A stretch of DNA of 64,000 bases from NCBI GenBank assembly GCA_021787665.1, contig JAJYLN010000004.1, positions 62,001-126,000 on the forward strand, in the 5' to 3' direction. Both the position numbers and the translations under genes were made by a program. Every line of letters begins with the position of its first letter. Within the stretch, counting starts at the first letter, position 1. This document shows positions 11,185 to 20,303 of this stretch, piece by piece. The notes under the pieces are model-generated. The model did no database searches. It saw only the letters and a list, made by a program, of their open reading frames with translations, and was not told the origin of the DNA. This DNA comes from a bacterium. GTDB taxonomy: Bacteria > JAMCPX01.

Positions 11185-14100
11185 TCACTCCATCTGATCT
11201 TTTTCTATCAGGTCCACGTCCAGGGCCATACTCTTCAGTTCCCTCTTGAGCACATTGAAGGCTTCCGGTATTCCTGGCTCAAAATTGTGTTTCCCCTTCG
11301 TTATCGAGTCGAAGATCCTCGTCCTACCCTGTATGTCGTCGGACTTAACCGTGATCATCTCTTGCAGCGAGTAGGCTGCCCCGTAAGCCTCGAACGCCCA
11401 TACTTCCATCTCTCCGAGCCTCTGCCCTCCGAACTGGGCCTTTCCTCCGAGGGGCTGCTGGGTTACGAGAGAGTACGGGCCGACGGATCGTGCGTGTATC
11501 TTTTCCTCTACCAGGTGATGCAGTTTCATCATGTACATGACGCCGACCGTCACCTTTGCCCTAAACGGCTCGCCCGTCTTCCCGTCGTAGAGCACTATCT
11601 GCCCGTCCTCCGGCAAGTTTGAGATCTTCAGGAGTTCCTTTATCTCGTTCTCCGTGGCGCCGTTAAAGACCTCGGTCGTTACCCTGATGCCGTTCACCAG
11701 CCTCCCCGCATACTCGAGGAGCTCGCTGTCGCTGAGGTCATCCACGACCTTGACGATCCCTGTGTTGCTGTAAATGTCCTTAAGATAATCCCGCAGTTTT
11801 CCCGCGCTGTAGTTGTCATCGAGATACTCCTGGATCTGCTCACCCAGCTCCTTTGCGGCCCACCCGAGGTGCGTCTCGAGTATTTGGCCGACATTCAGCC
11901 TCGAAGGAACACCGAGCGGGTTCAGGATGATATCTATCGGTCTCCCGTCGGGCAGGAACGGCATGTCCTCGGCGGGCACGATTCTCGAAACAACTCCCTT
12001 GTTTCCGTGTCTGCCTGCCATCTTGTCGCCAGCGTACAGCTTCCGCTTCGTTGCAATAAAGACCTTCACCAGCTTGAAGACCCCTACGGGCAGCTCGTCG
12101 CCGCGCTTCAGCCTGTTTATCTTTTGATCGAAGATTGACTTGATCACATCCTTCTGCTCGATTGTCGAGTCGACGACCCGTCTTACCTTCTCCTGCAACT
12201 TGCTGCCTGCCATAAAATTGACCGACATCCATTTCTCCATCGGCAGCTTCGTGATGTGCTCGATGGTTATGGCGTCCCCGCGCTTGAGGGATATCTTCCT
12301 TCTCTCGTCCGAGAACTTCTCTCCGACCTTCTCTCCTACGAGTAGCTTGCGCAGGTGCTCCTTCATCGTTTCCTCGATGATACCCAGCTCTTCTTCCTGA
12401 TCGGCATGCAGCCGCACGAGTTCTTGGTCTTTCGTCCTGTCCTTGTCCGCCGAGGAGTTCTTCCTCGAAAAGATCCTGACGTCCACAACGGTGCCGTGGA
12501 CACCCGGCTTTACCCGCAGGGACGTGTCCTTGACGTCCCCTGCCTTGTCCCCGAAGATCGCCTTGAGCAGCCTCTCCTCAGGTGTCGGCTGAGACTCACC
12601 CTTCGGTGTTACCTTCCCCACGAGTATATCACCCGCCTTGACCTCAGCGCCGATCCTGACAACGCCGTTCTCGTCCAGGTCCTTCAGGCTCTCCTCGCTG
12701 ACATTGGGTATGTCCCTGGTTATCTCTTCTCTGCCGACCTTCAGTTCCCTGGCGGAGCACTCATACTCCTCGATGTGGATGGACGTAAAAATGTCTTCCT
12801 TGTTGATTCTCTCGCTCACGATGATCGAGTCCTCGTAGTTGTAACCGTTCCACGGCATAAAGGCCACGACGACATTCTTCCCGAGTGCCAGCTCTCCGTT
12901 AGCAACAGCCGCTCCGTCCGCAATCACATCTCCCTTTTTCACATGCTGTCCCGCCTTGACGATGGGCACCTGGTTCAGACACGTCCCCTGGTTCGACTTC
13001 TGGAACTTATGGAGATTGTATATCTTAACGGTCGGTCCCTTGCTTCTGTTCATGTACTGGATAACGATCTTCTTGGCATCGACCGACGTCACGACACCGT
13101 CGTCCTCGGTCACGACAACGACGCCCGAGTTCTTCGCAATGTAACCTTCGATCCCCGTGGCAACCAGCGGGGACTCCGTCTTTATGAGCGGCACCGCCTG
13201 TCTCTGCATGTTCGATCCCATCAGTGCTCTGTTGGCGTCGTCGTGCTCGAGGAACGGTATCAGTGCTGCGGCAGCCGATACGAGCTGCACCGGAGAGACG
13301 TCCATGAGATCGACTTCGTCACGGTGGACCATGAGGAACTCACCGTTCCTCCGCGCAGCGACATACTCCTCGATGATCTTTTTGTTGTGGTCGAGCGCCG
13401 TATTGGCCTGCGCTATCGTTTTGTTCTCTTCATCGATCGCCGATACATACACGATCTCGTCGGTCGCGATGTTGTTTTTAACGACCCGGTAGGGCGTCCT
13501 GAGAAACCCGAACTCGTCCACCTTTGCGTAGGTGCTCATCGAAGCGATAAGACCGATGTTGGGTCCTTCCGGCGTCTCTATCGGACAGATTCTTCCGTAG
13601 TGGGTGGTATGGACGTCCCTCACCTCGAAGCCTGCCCTCTCTCTGGTCAGTCCTCCCGGGCCGAGGGCAGATAGCCTCCTCTTGTGCGTGATCTCGGCAA
13701 GCGGGTTGGTCTGGTCCATGAACTGCGAAAGCTGGCTGCCTCCGAAAAACTCCTTGATCGCCGCGGTCACGGGCTTCGGGTTTATCAGCTCGGACGGCAT
13801 GAGTGTCTGGAGATCGTGGGTGAACTTTTCTTTTATCGTCTTCGCCATCCTCAAAAGACCAAGTTTGAATTGGTTTTCCAGGAGTTCCCCGACCGTCCTT
13901 ACGCGCCGGTTGCTCAGGTGATCGATATCATCGACCTCTCCTTTGCCGTTCTTGAGGTCGAAGAGATATTTGACCGTATCAACGATGTCTTCCCTGTCCA
14001 GTATCGTAACGTCGAGGGGTATGTTCTTCCCGAGTCGGCTGTTTAGTTTCAGTCTGCCGACCCTCGTCAGGTTGTACTTCGCCTTTGAGAAGAACATGTC

Positions 14101-15282
14101 CTCATAGAAAGAGCGGGCTATCTCCGGGGTATAGGACTCGTTCGGCTTCAGCTTGGAATAGAACTCCTCAATCGCTTCCTGCTTTGCGGTCATCCTGTCA
14201 AGCAGCAGGGTGTCGCGCATGCCACCGCTTATGGATATGTTGTCGTAGAATATGAACTCCAGCTTCTCCACTCCGTTGGCGAGGAGCTTATCGAATATCT
14301 CCTTCGTGATGCCCTCGTTGCACTTCATGACGACATTGCCGTCCTTGTCCATCACGTTCCCGACCGATACTCTGCCATCGATGTCGTTATAGCGTACCGG
14401 GATAGATTTGATCTTGCGCGACGCTATTCTCCTCACCAGATTCCTGGTGATCTTCGTGCCCGCGGGCACCACAATCTCATCGGAGGCAGGATCTTTTATA
14501 TCGAGGCTGAACTTCCTGTTCAAGAGGAGCTCGTAGTCCAGTTCCATCGTCAGCTGATTGCCCTTGACTTTGACAAACTCCGTCTTGTAGAACCTTCGCA
14601 GTATCTCCTCCTCCGTATAGCCGAGGGCCTTCAGGAGTACGGTCGCATAGAATTTCTTTTTCTTGTCCACTTTTACATACATGATATCTTTCTGATCGAA
14701 CTCAAAATCGAGCCATGACCCTTCGTAGGGTATAATCCTCGCCATGTAGACGGGCCTGCCCGTACTCTGAATCTTGAGCTTGTCGTACTCGAAGAACACG
14801 CCGGGTGAACGGTGCAACTGGCTGACGATGACCCTCTCGATCCCGTTTATTATGAAGGTTCCGTTCGATGTCATTATCGGTATCTCACCAAAAAACACCT
14901 CCTGCTCCTTTATATCCCGTATGGTCTTCGTTTTTGTCTCCGGATCGACGTCCTTTAAGATAAGCCTTACCATGAGCTTCATGGGCATCGTGTACGTCAG
15001 GCTCTTTTCCTTACACTCATCGACGCTGTATGCAGGAGGATCCAGCAGGTACTTTACGAACTCGAGCGAAGCTGTCTCGTTGTAGTCCTTTATCGGGAAG
15101 ACAACGTTGAAGGCACCCTGAAGGCCAACATTGCCTCGTTCTTCGGGTTTGAGATCAGCCTGCAGAAACTGGTTAAAGGAATTCAACTGCACCTCGATAA
15201 GATCCGGGATGTCCATCAGTGCATGGAACTTCCTGAAATCTTTTCTCGGCGCAAAAGACTCGTTTGATTCTTTGACAGTCAT
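11185..15282 (-). CDS. rpoB: RNA polymerase beta subunit
   Basis: RpoB (1365 aa) is the second large core subunit. The rifampicin-pocket region reads [18 protein letters not shown] followed by [20 protein letters not shown], with the residues equivalent to E. coli Q513, D516, H526 and S531 retained, so the usual resistance changes are absent. The C-terminal part has the [15 protein letters not shown] and [19 protein letters not shown] motifs. The RBS is GGGAGG. A 202-bp leader separates it from rplL. Confidence 0.99.
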   Translation of the reverse strand: MTVKESNESFAPRKDFRKFHALMDIPDLIEVQLNSFNQFLQADLKPEERGNVGLQGAFNVVFPIKDYNETASLEFVKYLLDPPAYSVDECKEKSLTYTMPMKLMVRLILKDVDPETKTKTIRDIKEQEVFFGEIPIMTSNGTFIINGIERVIVSQLHRSPGVFFEYDKLKIQSTGRPVYMARIIPYEGSWLDFEFDQKDIMYVKVDKKKKFYATVLLKALGYTEEEILRRFYKTEFVKVKGNQLTMELDYELLLNRKFSLDIKDPASDEIVVPAGTKITRNLVRRIASRKIKSIPVRYNDIDGRVSVGNVMDKDGNVVMKCNEGITKEIFDKLLANGVEKLEFIFYDNISISGGMRDTLLLDRMTAKQEAIEEFYSKLKPNESYTPEIARSFYEDMFFSKAKYNLTRVGRLKLNSRLGKNIPLDVTILDREDIVDTVKYLFDLKNGKGEVDDIDHLSNRRVRTVGELLENQFKLGLLRMAKTIKEKFTHDLQTLMPSELINPKPVTAAIKEFFGGSQLSQFMDQTNPLAEITHKRRLSALGPGGLTRERAGFEVRDVHTTHYGRICPIETPEGPNIGLIASMSTYAKVDEFGFLRTPYRVVKNNIATDEIVYVSAIDEENKTIAQANTALDHNKKIIEEYVAARRNGEFLMVHRDEVDLMDVSPVQLVSAAAALIPFLEHDDANRALMGSNMQRQAVPLIKTESPLVATGIEGYIAKNSGVVVVTEDDGVVTSVDAKKIVIQYMNRSKGPTVKIYNLHKFQKSNQGTCLNQVPIVKAGQHVKKGDVIADGAAVANGELALGKNVVVAFMPWNGYNYEDSIIVSERINKEDIFTSIHIEEYECSARELKVGREEITRDIPNVSEESLKDLDENGVVRIGAEVKAGDILVGKVTPKGESQPTPEERLLKAIFGDKAGDVKDTSLRVKPGVHGTVVDVRIFSRKNSSADKDRTKDQELVRLHADQEEELGIIEETMKEHLRKLLVGEKVGEKFSDERRKISLKRGDAITIEHITKLPMEKWMSVNFMAGSKLQEKVRRVVDSTIEQKDVIKSIFDQKINRLKRGDELPVGVFKLVKVFIATKRKLYAGDKMAGRHGNKGVVSRIVPAEDMPFLPDGRPIDIILNPLGVPSRLNVGQILETHLGWAAKELGEQIQEYLDDNYSAGKLRDYLKDIYSNTGIVKVVDDLSDSELLEYAGRLVNGIRVTTEVFNGATENEIKELLKISNLPEDGQIVLYDGKTGEPFRAKVTVGVMYMMKLHHLVEEKIHARSVGPYSLVTQQPLGGKAQFGGQRLGEMEVWAFEAYGAAYSLQEMITVKSDDIQGRTRIFDSITKGKHNFEPGIPEAFNVLKRELKSMALDVDLIEKDQME

Positions 15283-15484
15283 ATCGTTATTTACCTCCCA
15301 CAGGAATAAAACAATACCTCAACGTCTGTTACCGGGCCCGGTAGATATCGTTACCTTGCCGATTCAGAAACAGCGGACAGGCCACTCCCTTGTCCTCCTA
15401 TCGGTAACAGAAGGAGCACCGAGTGCCTGTCGCAGATATATCCTTCACGCCGTTCAGAACAACAACTTCTGTGCTTTCTGGTAT
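15283..15484 (-). promoter_or_regulatory. rplL-rpoB intergenic leader
   Basis: This is the largest gap inside the ribosomal/RNA polymerase run. In E. coli the same gap carries an attenuator and an RNase III site that set the ratio of L7/L12 to RNA polymerase. Visible here are a hairpin CAGAA(N7)TTCTG just after rplL, GGACA(N11)TGTCC, a 14-bp perfect palindrome TACCGGGCCCGGTA at 15330-15343, and a possible small ORF. No U-run follows the palindrome, so it is not a simple terminator. The regulatory role is inferred from position. Confidence 0.4.
15329..15385 (-). CDS. Possible 18-codon leader ORF before rpoB
   Basis: A GTG at 15385 lies 8 bp after a perfect AGGAGG (15394-15399) and opens MACPLFLNRQGNDIYRAR, ending in TAA at 15329-15331. 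The 14-bp palindrome TACCGGGCCCGGTA spans its last codons, so a ribosome finishing this ORF would disrupt that hairpin. This is compatible with translational attenuation of rpoBC. No homologue can be checked by eye; the strong SD is the only direct support. Confidence 0.3.
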   Translation of the reverse strand: MACPLFLNRQGNDIYRAR

Positions 15485-15913
15485 TTATTTAACTTCTACC
15501 TTTGCTCCGACCGCTTCAAGCTGTTGCTTTATTTTCGCTGCATCTTCCTTGGATACGCCTTCCTTGACCACCTTGGGAGCGGTTTCAACAAGCTCTTTTG
15601 CCTCTTTCAGGCCGAGACTCGTTATCACCCTGATCTCCTTGATGACCTTGATCTTTTCAGCGCCGGCGTCCGTCAGGCTGACAGTGAACTCTGTCTTCTC
15701 TTCTGCCGGCTGCTGCGGAGCAGCGCTGCTCTGGGCACCTGCAGCGACTGCAGCACCCATGACCGGCATCGCGGCTGCCTTAATGCCGAACTTGTCTTCG
15801 AGCGCTTTTACCAGTTCTGCAAGCTCCATAACATTCATCCTTGATATGGCAGACAGGATTTCGTCTTTGGTCAGCGTTACCTCTTTTTCAGCGAGGCCTT
15901 CCTTTGTAGTCAT
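15485..15913 (-). CDS. rplL: 50S ribosomal protein L7/L12
   Basis: L7/L12 (142 aa) forms the stalk that recruits translation GTPases. It has the N-terminal dimerisation helices ([18 protein letters not shown]), an Ala/Pro-rich hinge (residues about 50-72) and the globular C-terminal domain with IKVIKEIR and [10 protein letters not shown]. It is about 15-20 residues longer than usual, owing to an N-terminal extension before the helices and a long hinge. The start is supported by GAGGAGG 7-8 bp upstream. Confidence 0.97.
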   Translation of the reverse strand: MTTKEGLAEKEVTLTKDEILSAISRMNVMELAELVKALEDKFGIKAAAMPVMGAAVAAGAQSSAAPQQPAEEKTEFTVSLTDAGAEKIKVIKEIRVITSLGLKEAKELVETAPKVVKEGVSKEDAAKIKQQLEAVGAKVEVK

Positions 15914-15924
15914 TACCTACCTCC

Positions 15925-16446
15925 TCATTTTTTTTGTTCGTTCTGTAGTATTCCATGCAAAACCGTTATCAACCCCGCTATCGGTGAAGCGGCAGCGTTG
16001 ACAAGTCTGGACATCGGCGCATTCAGCGTGCTCAACAGCATACCGACCAGGGCGTTCCTATCAGGCAGGGTAGAGAACAGAACCACCTTATCAGCGGCCA
16101 TAAAAGAATGATTCATGATACCTGCCTTGATGACCAGCAGTGGATTGTTCTTCGAAAACCCGACGATCTGTTTTGCGATCGCAGAGGGATCACCGTAGGC
16201 GAACATAACGGCGGTCGAGCCCGTGAATGTCTCCTCCGTAATCCCAGGTATCGTGTCCCTGATCGACAGGAGAAATAGCGTATTCTTGACTATTTTGAGG
16301 TCTCCGTCGCTCTTCCGCAGCTCTCTCCTGAGATTGGTGAGCTCTCCCACCTTCAGGCCCTTATACCCCGTGATAAAAATGGCCTTCGACTTCGCTATCT
16401 TTCCCTGTAACGTAGAAACGAGCTCCGCTTTGGATTGTTTATTCAT
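15925..16446 (-). CDS. rplJ: 50S ribosomal protein L10
   Basis: L10 (173 aa) anchors L7/L12 dimers on 23S rRNA next to L11. The N-terminal KSKAIFITGYKGLKVGELTNLRRELRK pattern (here residues about 18-44) and a C-terminal helix for L12 dimers are present. Only 28 bp separate it from rplA, so the long L10-binding leader known from E. coli is not present immediately upstream. Confidence 0.96.
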   Translation of the reverse strand: MNKQSKAELVSTLQGKIAKSKAIFITGYKGLKVGELTNLRRELRKSDGDLKIVKNTLFLLSIRDTIPGITEETFTGSTAVMFAYGDPSAIAKQIVGFSKNNPLLVIKAGIMNHSFMAADKVVLFSTLPDRNALVGMLLSTLNAPMSRLVNAAASPIAGLITVLHGILQNEQKK

Positions 16447-16474
16447 TGAGAACCTTCCTCACCGTATAGTGAAT

Positions 16475-17161
16475 TTATCGATACCGAGAAATTTCGAGCT
16501 TGATGCTCGGCCCCATCGTCGTCGACAGGTAAGCACTCTTCAGGAACTGTCCCTTGGTCGTAGCGGGCTTCAGGGATTTGAACTTCTCCATCACCGCATC
16601 GAAGTTTCCAGCCAGCTTGTCCTCAGAGAAGGACTTCTTCCCTATCACCGTGTGTACCACTCCTCCCTTGTCGTTCTTTATCTCTATCTTGCCTGCCTTC
16701 GCATCTTTTACCGCCCTGGCAATCTCGAACGTCACGGTGCCGAGCTTGGGGTTCGGCATCAATTTCTTGGGTCCGAGGATCTTGCCGAGCTTGCTCACGA
16801 TTCCCATGAGGTCCGGCGTCGCGATGACCGTGTCAAAATCGAGCCACCCGGCTATGACCTTGTTCACGAGCTCTTCGGAGCCGGCGTAGTCAGCGCCTGC
16901 ATCCAGTGCCTCTTTTTCGTTCTTCGTGAAAACGGCTACCTTTACCTGCTTCCCGAGGCCATACGGCAGAACGACAGTCCCCCGTATGTTCTGATCGGTC
17001 TGTTTCGTATTGATACTGAGATTGACGGCCAGGTCCACGGTCTCATCGAACTTTGGTCCCTGAAGATCCTTCAGGAGCTTTATGCCGTCCTTAAATTCAT
17101 ACACGTTGTTCCGATCAATCCGCTTCATCTCTTCGTTAAATTTTTTCCCGTGTCTTTTCAT
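16475..17161 (-). CDS. rplA: 50S ribosomal protein L1
   Basis: L1 (228 aa) forms the mobile stalk at the E site and in many bacteria represses its own operon. The sequence shows the two-domain fold with KLGKILGPKKLMPNPKLGTV and the conserved FDAVMEKFKSLKP segment. Normal length. It lies 11 bp after rplK. Confidence 0.97.
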   Translation of the reverse strand: MKRHGKKFNEEMKRIDRNNVYEFKDGIKLLKDLQGPKFDETVDLAVNLSINTKQTDQNIRGTVVLPYGLGKQVKVAVFTKNEKEALDAGADYAGSEELVNKVIAGWLDFDTVIATPDLMGIVSKLGKILGPKKLMPNPKLGTVTFEIARAVKDAKAGKIEIKNDKGGVVHTVIGKKSFSEDKLAGNFDAVMEKFKSLKPATTKGQFLKSAYLSTTMGPSIKLEISRYR

Positions 17162-17172
17162 GATAGGCTACC

Positions 17173-17598
17173 TCAGCCGATTTCTACTCCCATACTCTTT
17201 GCCGTACCTTCTATTATCTTCACCGCGCTATCGACATCATAAGCTCCCAGATCTGCCATCTTTTGGTTCGCAATGTCAACAAGCTGCGTCCTCGTGATCT
17301 TTCCCACCTTGTTCTTCTTGGGATCACCGGATCCCTTCTCGATCTTCAGGGCCATCTTTATCAATACAGACGCGGGTGGGGTCTTCGTAATAAACGAAAA
17401 AGTTCTGTCCGAATAAATAGTCACTAACGCAGGTATAATCAAGCCTTCCTGCATCTTCGACGTTCTCGCGTTGAATGCCTTGCAGAACTCCATGATATTT
17501 ACCCCATGCTGGCCGAGCGCCGGGCCCACCGGCGGGGCCGGGTTGGCCTTGCCGGCCGGTATCTGTAATTTGACTTTCGCTATCGCCGTTTTCGCCAT
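17173..17598 (-). CDS. rplK: 50S ribosomal protein L11
   Basis: L11 (141 aa) forms the GTPase-associated centre with 23S rRNA and is the target of thiostrepton and of PrmA methylation. The motif [20 protein letters not shown] near the N-terminus is the thiostrepton/rRNA contact region, and the C-terminal domain has [20 protein letters not shown]. It lies 11 bp after nusG. Confidence 0.98.
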   Translation of the reverse strand: MAKTAIAKVKLQIPAGKANPAPPVGPALGQHGVNIMEFCKAFNARTSKMQEGLIIPALVTIYSDRTFSFITKTPPASVLIKMALKIEKGSGDPKKNKVGKITRTQLVDIANQKMADLGAYDVDSAVKIIEGTAKSMGVEIG

Positions 17599-17609
17599 CT
17601 CGTACTCCT

Positions 17610-18143
17610 TTAATTTTTCTCAACCTGATTGAAGTTGACCTCAACCGGCGTCGATCTGCCGAATATGCTGACCAGCACCCGCAGCCTTCCCTTGTCGGCC
17701 TTTACCTCCTCGACTATCCCGTTGAAGCTCGCAAACGGGCCGTCTATCACCCGTACGCTCTCGCCCGTTTCGAATGACAGCTTGGGTTTGGGCTTTACCG
17801 TCCTTTCCTGAATCTCAGAGATAAGCCGGTTCACTTCCTCGTCCGGCACGGAGGGGATTGACCTGATGTCCTTTCCCCCACCGACGAAGCCGGTGACCAT
17901 AGGAGTGGACTTGACAATATAAAAGGTTTCCTCGGTCGGTTCCAGTTGTATAAGGATATAGCCGGGAAAGAACTTCTGCTTTGACTTTTTCTTGACGCCA
18001 TTGACGATCTCGATCACGTCGGCCTGCGGTACCAATATGGTGCCGAAGAGAGGTTCCTTCCCTATCCCCTTGATCTTCTTGATCAGGGCGTCCTTCACCT
18101 TTTCCTCATAGCCGGAATATGTATGAACAACGTACCACTTCAT
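17610..18143 (-). CDS. nusG: Transcription elongation/antitermination factor NusG
   Basis: NusG (177 aa from the start chosen) binds RNA polymerase and links it to Rho or to S10 on the leading ribosome. It begins [16 protein letters not shown], the classic NGN start, and ends with the KOW domain ([21 protein letters not shown]). An upstream in-frame start would add 41 unrelated residues; the chosen ATG overlaps the secE stop by 4 bp (ATGA), the normal arrangement. Confidence 0.97.
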   Translation of the reverse strand: MKWYVVHTYSGYEEKVKDALIKKIKGIGKEPLFGTILVPQADVIEIVNGVKKKSKQKFFPGYILIQLEPTEETFYIVKSTPMVTGFVGGGKDIRSIPSVPDEEVNRLISEIQERTVKPKPKLSFETGESVRVIDGPFASFNGIVEEVKADKGRLRVLVSIFGRSTPVEVNFNQVEKN

Positions 18144-18343
18144 TTGAATATCAGGCTCATGATATAGCTGAAGCCGAGATCTGCGATATTGAGGTACACG
18201 GCCGTCAAGATCACCACCACGATGATAACGACGGTCGACGTCGAGATCTGCTTCCTCGTAGGCCACGCCACCTTTTTCAGCTCGGTAATCACCTCGCTGT
18301 AGAAGAGCTTCACGCGTTCTGTAAAAGTTATCTCATTTTCCAT
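18140..18343 (-). CDS. secE: Preprotein translocase subunit SecE
   Basis: SecE (67 aa) is the single-spanning clamp of the SecYEG channel. It is of the short type with one membrane segment (VVIIVVVILTAVYLNIADLG). The cytosolic helix carries the conserved EVITELKKVAWPTRKQ motif. It lies between tRNA-Trp and nusG and overlaps nusG by 4 bp. Confidence 0.96.
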   Translation of the reverse strand: MENEITFTERVKLFYSEVITELKKVAWPTRKQISTSTVVIIVVVILTAVYLNIADLGFSYIMSLIFK

Positions 18344-18363
18344 AACTGTCTCTCTTATTAGTC

Positions 18364-18436
18364 CAGGTCAGGAGGGACTCGAACCCCCAACAGCCGGTTT
18401 TGGAGACCGGTACTCTACCAGTTGAGCTACTGACCT
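18364..18436 (-). tRNA. tRNA-Trp(CCA)
   Basis: A full cloverleaf can be drawn: acceptor AGGTCAG/CTGACCT, D stem GCTC/GAGT, anticodon stem CCGGT/ACCGG with loop CTCCAAA, T loop TTCGAGT, and discriminator G, which is expected for tRNA-Trp. The 3' CCA is not encoded. Its first two bases overlap the stop codon of rpmG. It lies between rpmG and secE, as in many related bacteria. Confidence 0.97.
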
Positions 18437-18584
18437 ATTTGGTCTCCTTGTGTTCGGTATGCTTTCTGCAATGCGGACAGTACTTCCTGAGTCCCACCCT
18501 GTCGGGAGTATTCTTCTTGTTTTTCTCGCTCGTATAGTTCCTGTTCTTGCATACCGTGCATGCCAGAATAATCATTGTCCTCAT
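18435..18584 (-). CDS. rpmG: 50S ribosomal protein L33
   Basis: A 49-codon frame reads [17 protein letters not shown] and continues to [14 protein letters not shown]. It has both CxxC pairs of the zinc-binding (C+) form of L33 and the invariant end. Length is typical. A GGGGG-rich stretch precedes the ATG. The TAG stop occupies 18437-18435, so its last two bases are the first two bases of tRNA-Trp; RNase P cleavage of the transcript would cut the stop codon. Confidence 0.96.
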   Translation of the reverse strand: MRTMIILACTVCKNRNYTSEKNKKNTPDRVGLRKYCPHCRKHTEHKETK

Positions 18585-18605
18585 GTGTACCCCCGGGTAA
18601 TCCCC

Positions 18606-19843
18606 CGTTTTACTCTACGATCTCCGTGACGACGCCTGCGCCCACCGTCTTTCCGCCTTCCCGGATCGCAAACCGCAGCCCCTTCTCCATCGCTATCGGC
18701 ACGATCAGATCCCCTTCCAGCGTGATGTTGTCTCCCGGCATCACCATCTCCACGCCCTGCGGCAGCTTCACCACCCCAGTCACATCCGTCGTCCTGAAGT
18801 AGAACTGCGGCCGGTACCCCGTGAAAAACGGCGTGTGCCTCCCCCCTTCTTCCTTCGTCAATACATACAGCTCTCCCTTGAACTTCGTGTGCGGTGTGAT
18901 GCTCCCTGGCTTCGCCACTACCTGCCCTCGTTCTACCTCTTCCTTCTTCGTCCCCCTCAATAATACCCCGATGTTGTCTCCAGCTCGCCCCTCGTCCAGT
19001 ACCTTCCGGAACATCTCTACCCCGGTCACCACCGTCTTCCCTGTCGGCTTTATCCCCACTATCTCTATCTCTTCCCCTACCGTTACCTTCCCTCGCTCCA
19101 CTCTCCCTGTCACCACCGTCCCTCGCCCGCTGATGCTGAATACATCCTCCACGGGCATCAAAAACGGCTTCTCGATCTCCCGCTGCGGCTCTGGTATGTA
19201 GCTGTCGATCGCCTCCATCAGCTTCATGATCGACCCTTCCCCCATCTCTCCCTTGTCTCCTTCCAATGCCTTGAGCGCACTCCCGATCACGACGGGCACC
19301 TTATCCCCAGGAAACTTGTACTGCGTCAGAAGCTCTCTTACCTCGAGCTCCACAAGGTCCAACAGCTCCTTGTCGTCCACCATGTCAGCCTTGTTGATGT
19401 ATACCACAATGTACGGAACGCCTACCTGCCGCGCCAACAATATGTGCTCCCTCGTCTGAGGCATCGGTCCGTCCGCTGCACTTACCACAAGAATCGCCCC
19501 GTCCATCTGCGCCGCCCCGGTTATCATGTTCTTGATGTAGTCCGCATGCCCCGGACAGTCTACATGCGCATAGTGCCGCTTCGCTGTCTCGTACTCTACA
19601 TGCGATATCGATATCGTTATCCCGCGCTCCCGCTCCTCCGGCGCCTTGTCTATCTGATCAAATGGAATGAAATTCGCCAGCTTCTTCTCCGACAACACCT
19701 TCGTTATCGCTGCTGTCAACGTCGTCTTCCCGTGGTCGATATGCCCTATCGTCCCCACATTCAGGTGCGGCTTCTTCCGCTCAAATTTCGCCTTGCCCAT
19801 CTATTTCTTACCTCCTTCCCTGCATCATACTCCCTGCAATTTT
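18606..19843. repeat. Long direct repeat, tuf copy 2 unit
   Basis: This is the second copy of the unit at 2768-4005. Its right end holds AAAATTGCAGGGAGTATGA, which is the 3' end of fusA (codons K-L-Q-G-V-stop) although no fusA gene lies here. That residue shows that the segment was copied from the fusA-tuf locus to this tRNA-tuf locus and not the reverse. Confidence 0.9.
18610..19800 (-). CDS. tuf: Elongation factor Tu, copy 2 (tRNA-tufB type locus)
   Basis: This 396-aa EF-Tu is identical to copy 1, with the same GTPase motifs ([20 protein letters not shown]). It lies directly after tRNA-Thr(GGT), the arrangement of tufB in E. coli (thrU-tyrU-glyT-thrT-tufB), and before rpmG. The RBS AAGGAGG is the same because it lies inside the copied unit. 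Its expression probably depends on the tRNA promoter at 20257-20284. Confidence 0.99.
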   Translation of the reverse strand: MGKAKFERKKPHLNVGTIGHIDHGKTTLTAAITKVLSEKKLANFIPFDQIDKAPEERERGITISISHVEYETAKRHYAHVDCPGHADYIKNMITGAAQMDGAILVVSAADGPMPQTREHILLARQVGVPYIVVYINKADMVDDKELLDLVELEVRELLTQYKFPGDKVPVVIGSALKALEGDKGEMGEGSIMKLMEAIDSYIPEPQREIEKPFLMPVEDVFSISGRGTVVTGRVERGKVTVGEEIEIVGIKPTGKTVVTGVEMFRKVLDEGRAGDNIGVLLRGTKKEEVERGQVVAKPGSITPHTKFKGELYVLTKEEGGRHTPFFTGYRPQFYFRTTDVTGVVKLPQGVEMVMPGDNITLEGDLIVPIAMEKGLRFAIREGGKTVGAGVVTEIVE

Positions 19844-19844
19844 A

Positions 19845-19917
<73 letters not shown>

Positions 19918-19920
19918 ATA

Positions 19921-19993
<73 letters not shown>

Positions 19994-20042
19994 TTAATCC
20001 TTTAAAAGTCAATCAAAACTATAAAACTCAATCCAGGAGCAA

Positions 20043-20127
20043 TGGAGAGGGAAGGATTCGAACCTTCGTAGGCGCTATGGCCGGCAGTTTTACAGACTGC
20101 TCCCTTTAGCCACTCGGGCACCTCTCC
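20043..20127 (-). tRNA. tRNA-Tyr(GTA)
   Basis: An 85-nt class II tRNA: acceptor GGAGAGG/CCTCTCC, anticodon stem GCAGT/ACTGC with loop CTGTAAA (anticodon GTA), a long variable arm, T loop TTCGAAT, discriminator A. This fits bacterial tRNA-Tyr. It is the second tRNA of the cluster. Confidence 0.97.
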
Positions 20128-20167
20128 CCGTTTTGCTCGTTTACCACCACGCAACGATACCTTACAC

Positions 20168-20240
20168 AGCTAGCGAGGGGACTCGAACCCTTAACCTGCT
20201 GATTACAAATCAGCTGCTCTACCAATTGAGCTACGCTAGC
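20168..20240 (-). tRNA. tRNA-Thr(TGT)
   Basis: Cloverleaf: acceptor GCTAGCG/CGCTAGC, D arm GCTC..GAGC, anticodon stem GCTGA/TCAGC with loop TTTGTAA (anticodon TGT), T loop TTCGAGT, discriminator T. It is the first gene of the tRNA-tuf-rpmG-Trp-secE transcript and starts about 10 bp after the predicted transcription start. Confidence 0.97.
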
Positions 20241-20256
20241 AAGTGATAAATTTTTG

Positions 20257-20284
20257 CTTATAACATATCAAAAAGTAGTGTCAA
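20257..20284 (-). promoter_or_regulatory. Promoter of the tRNA-tuf-secE-nusG cluster
   Basis: On the minus strand a consensus -35 box TTGACA (20279-20284) is followed after 16 bp by TATAAG (20257-20262). The predicted start lies about 10 bp before tRNA-Thr(TGT). The perfect -35 box fits a highly expressed stable-RNA operon. The spacer is AT-rich. Confidence 0.75.
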
Positions 20285-20303
20285 ACGTTTTTTTCACCGA
20301 AGC

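Noticed and set aside
13560-13780. Rifampicin-resistance changes in RpoB
   Set aside because: The residues equivalent to E. coli 513, 516, 526 and 531 are all wild type in the translated cluster.
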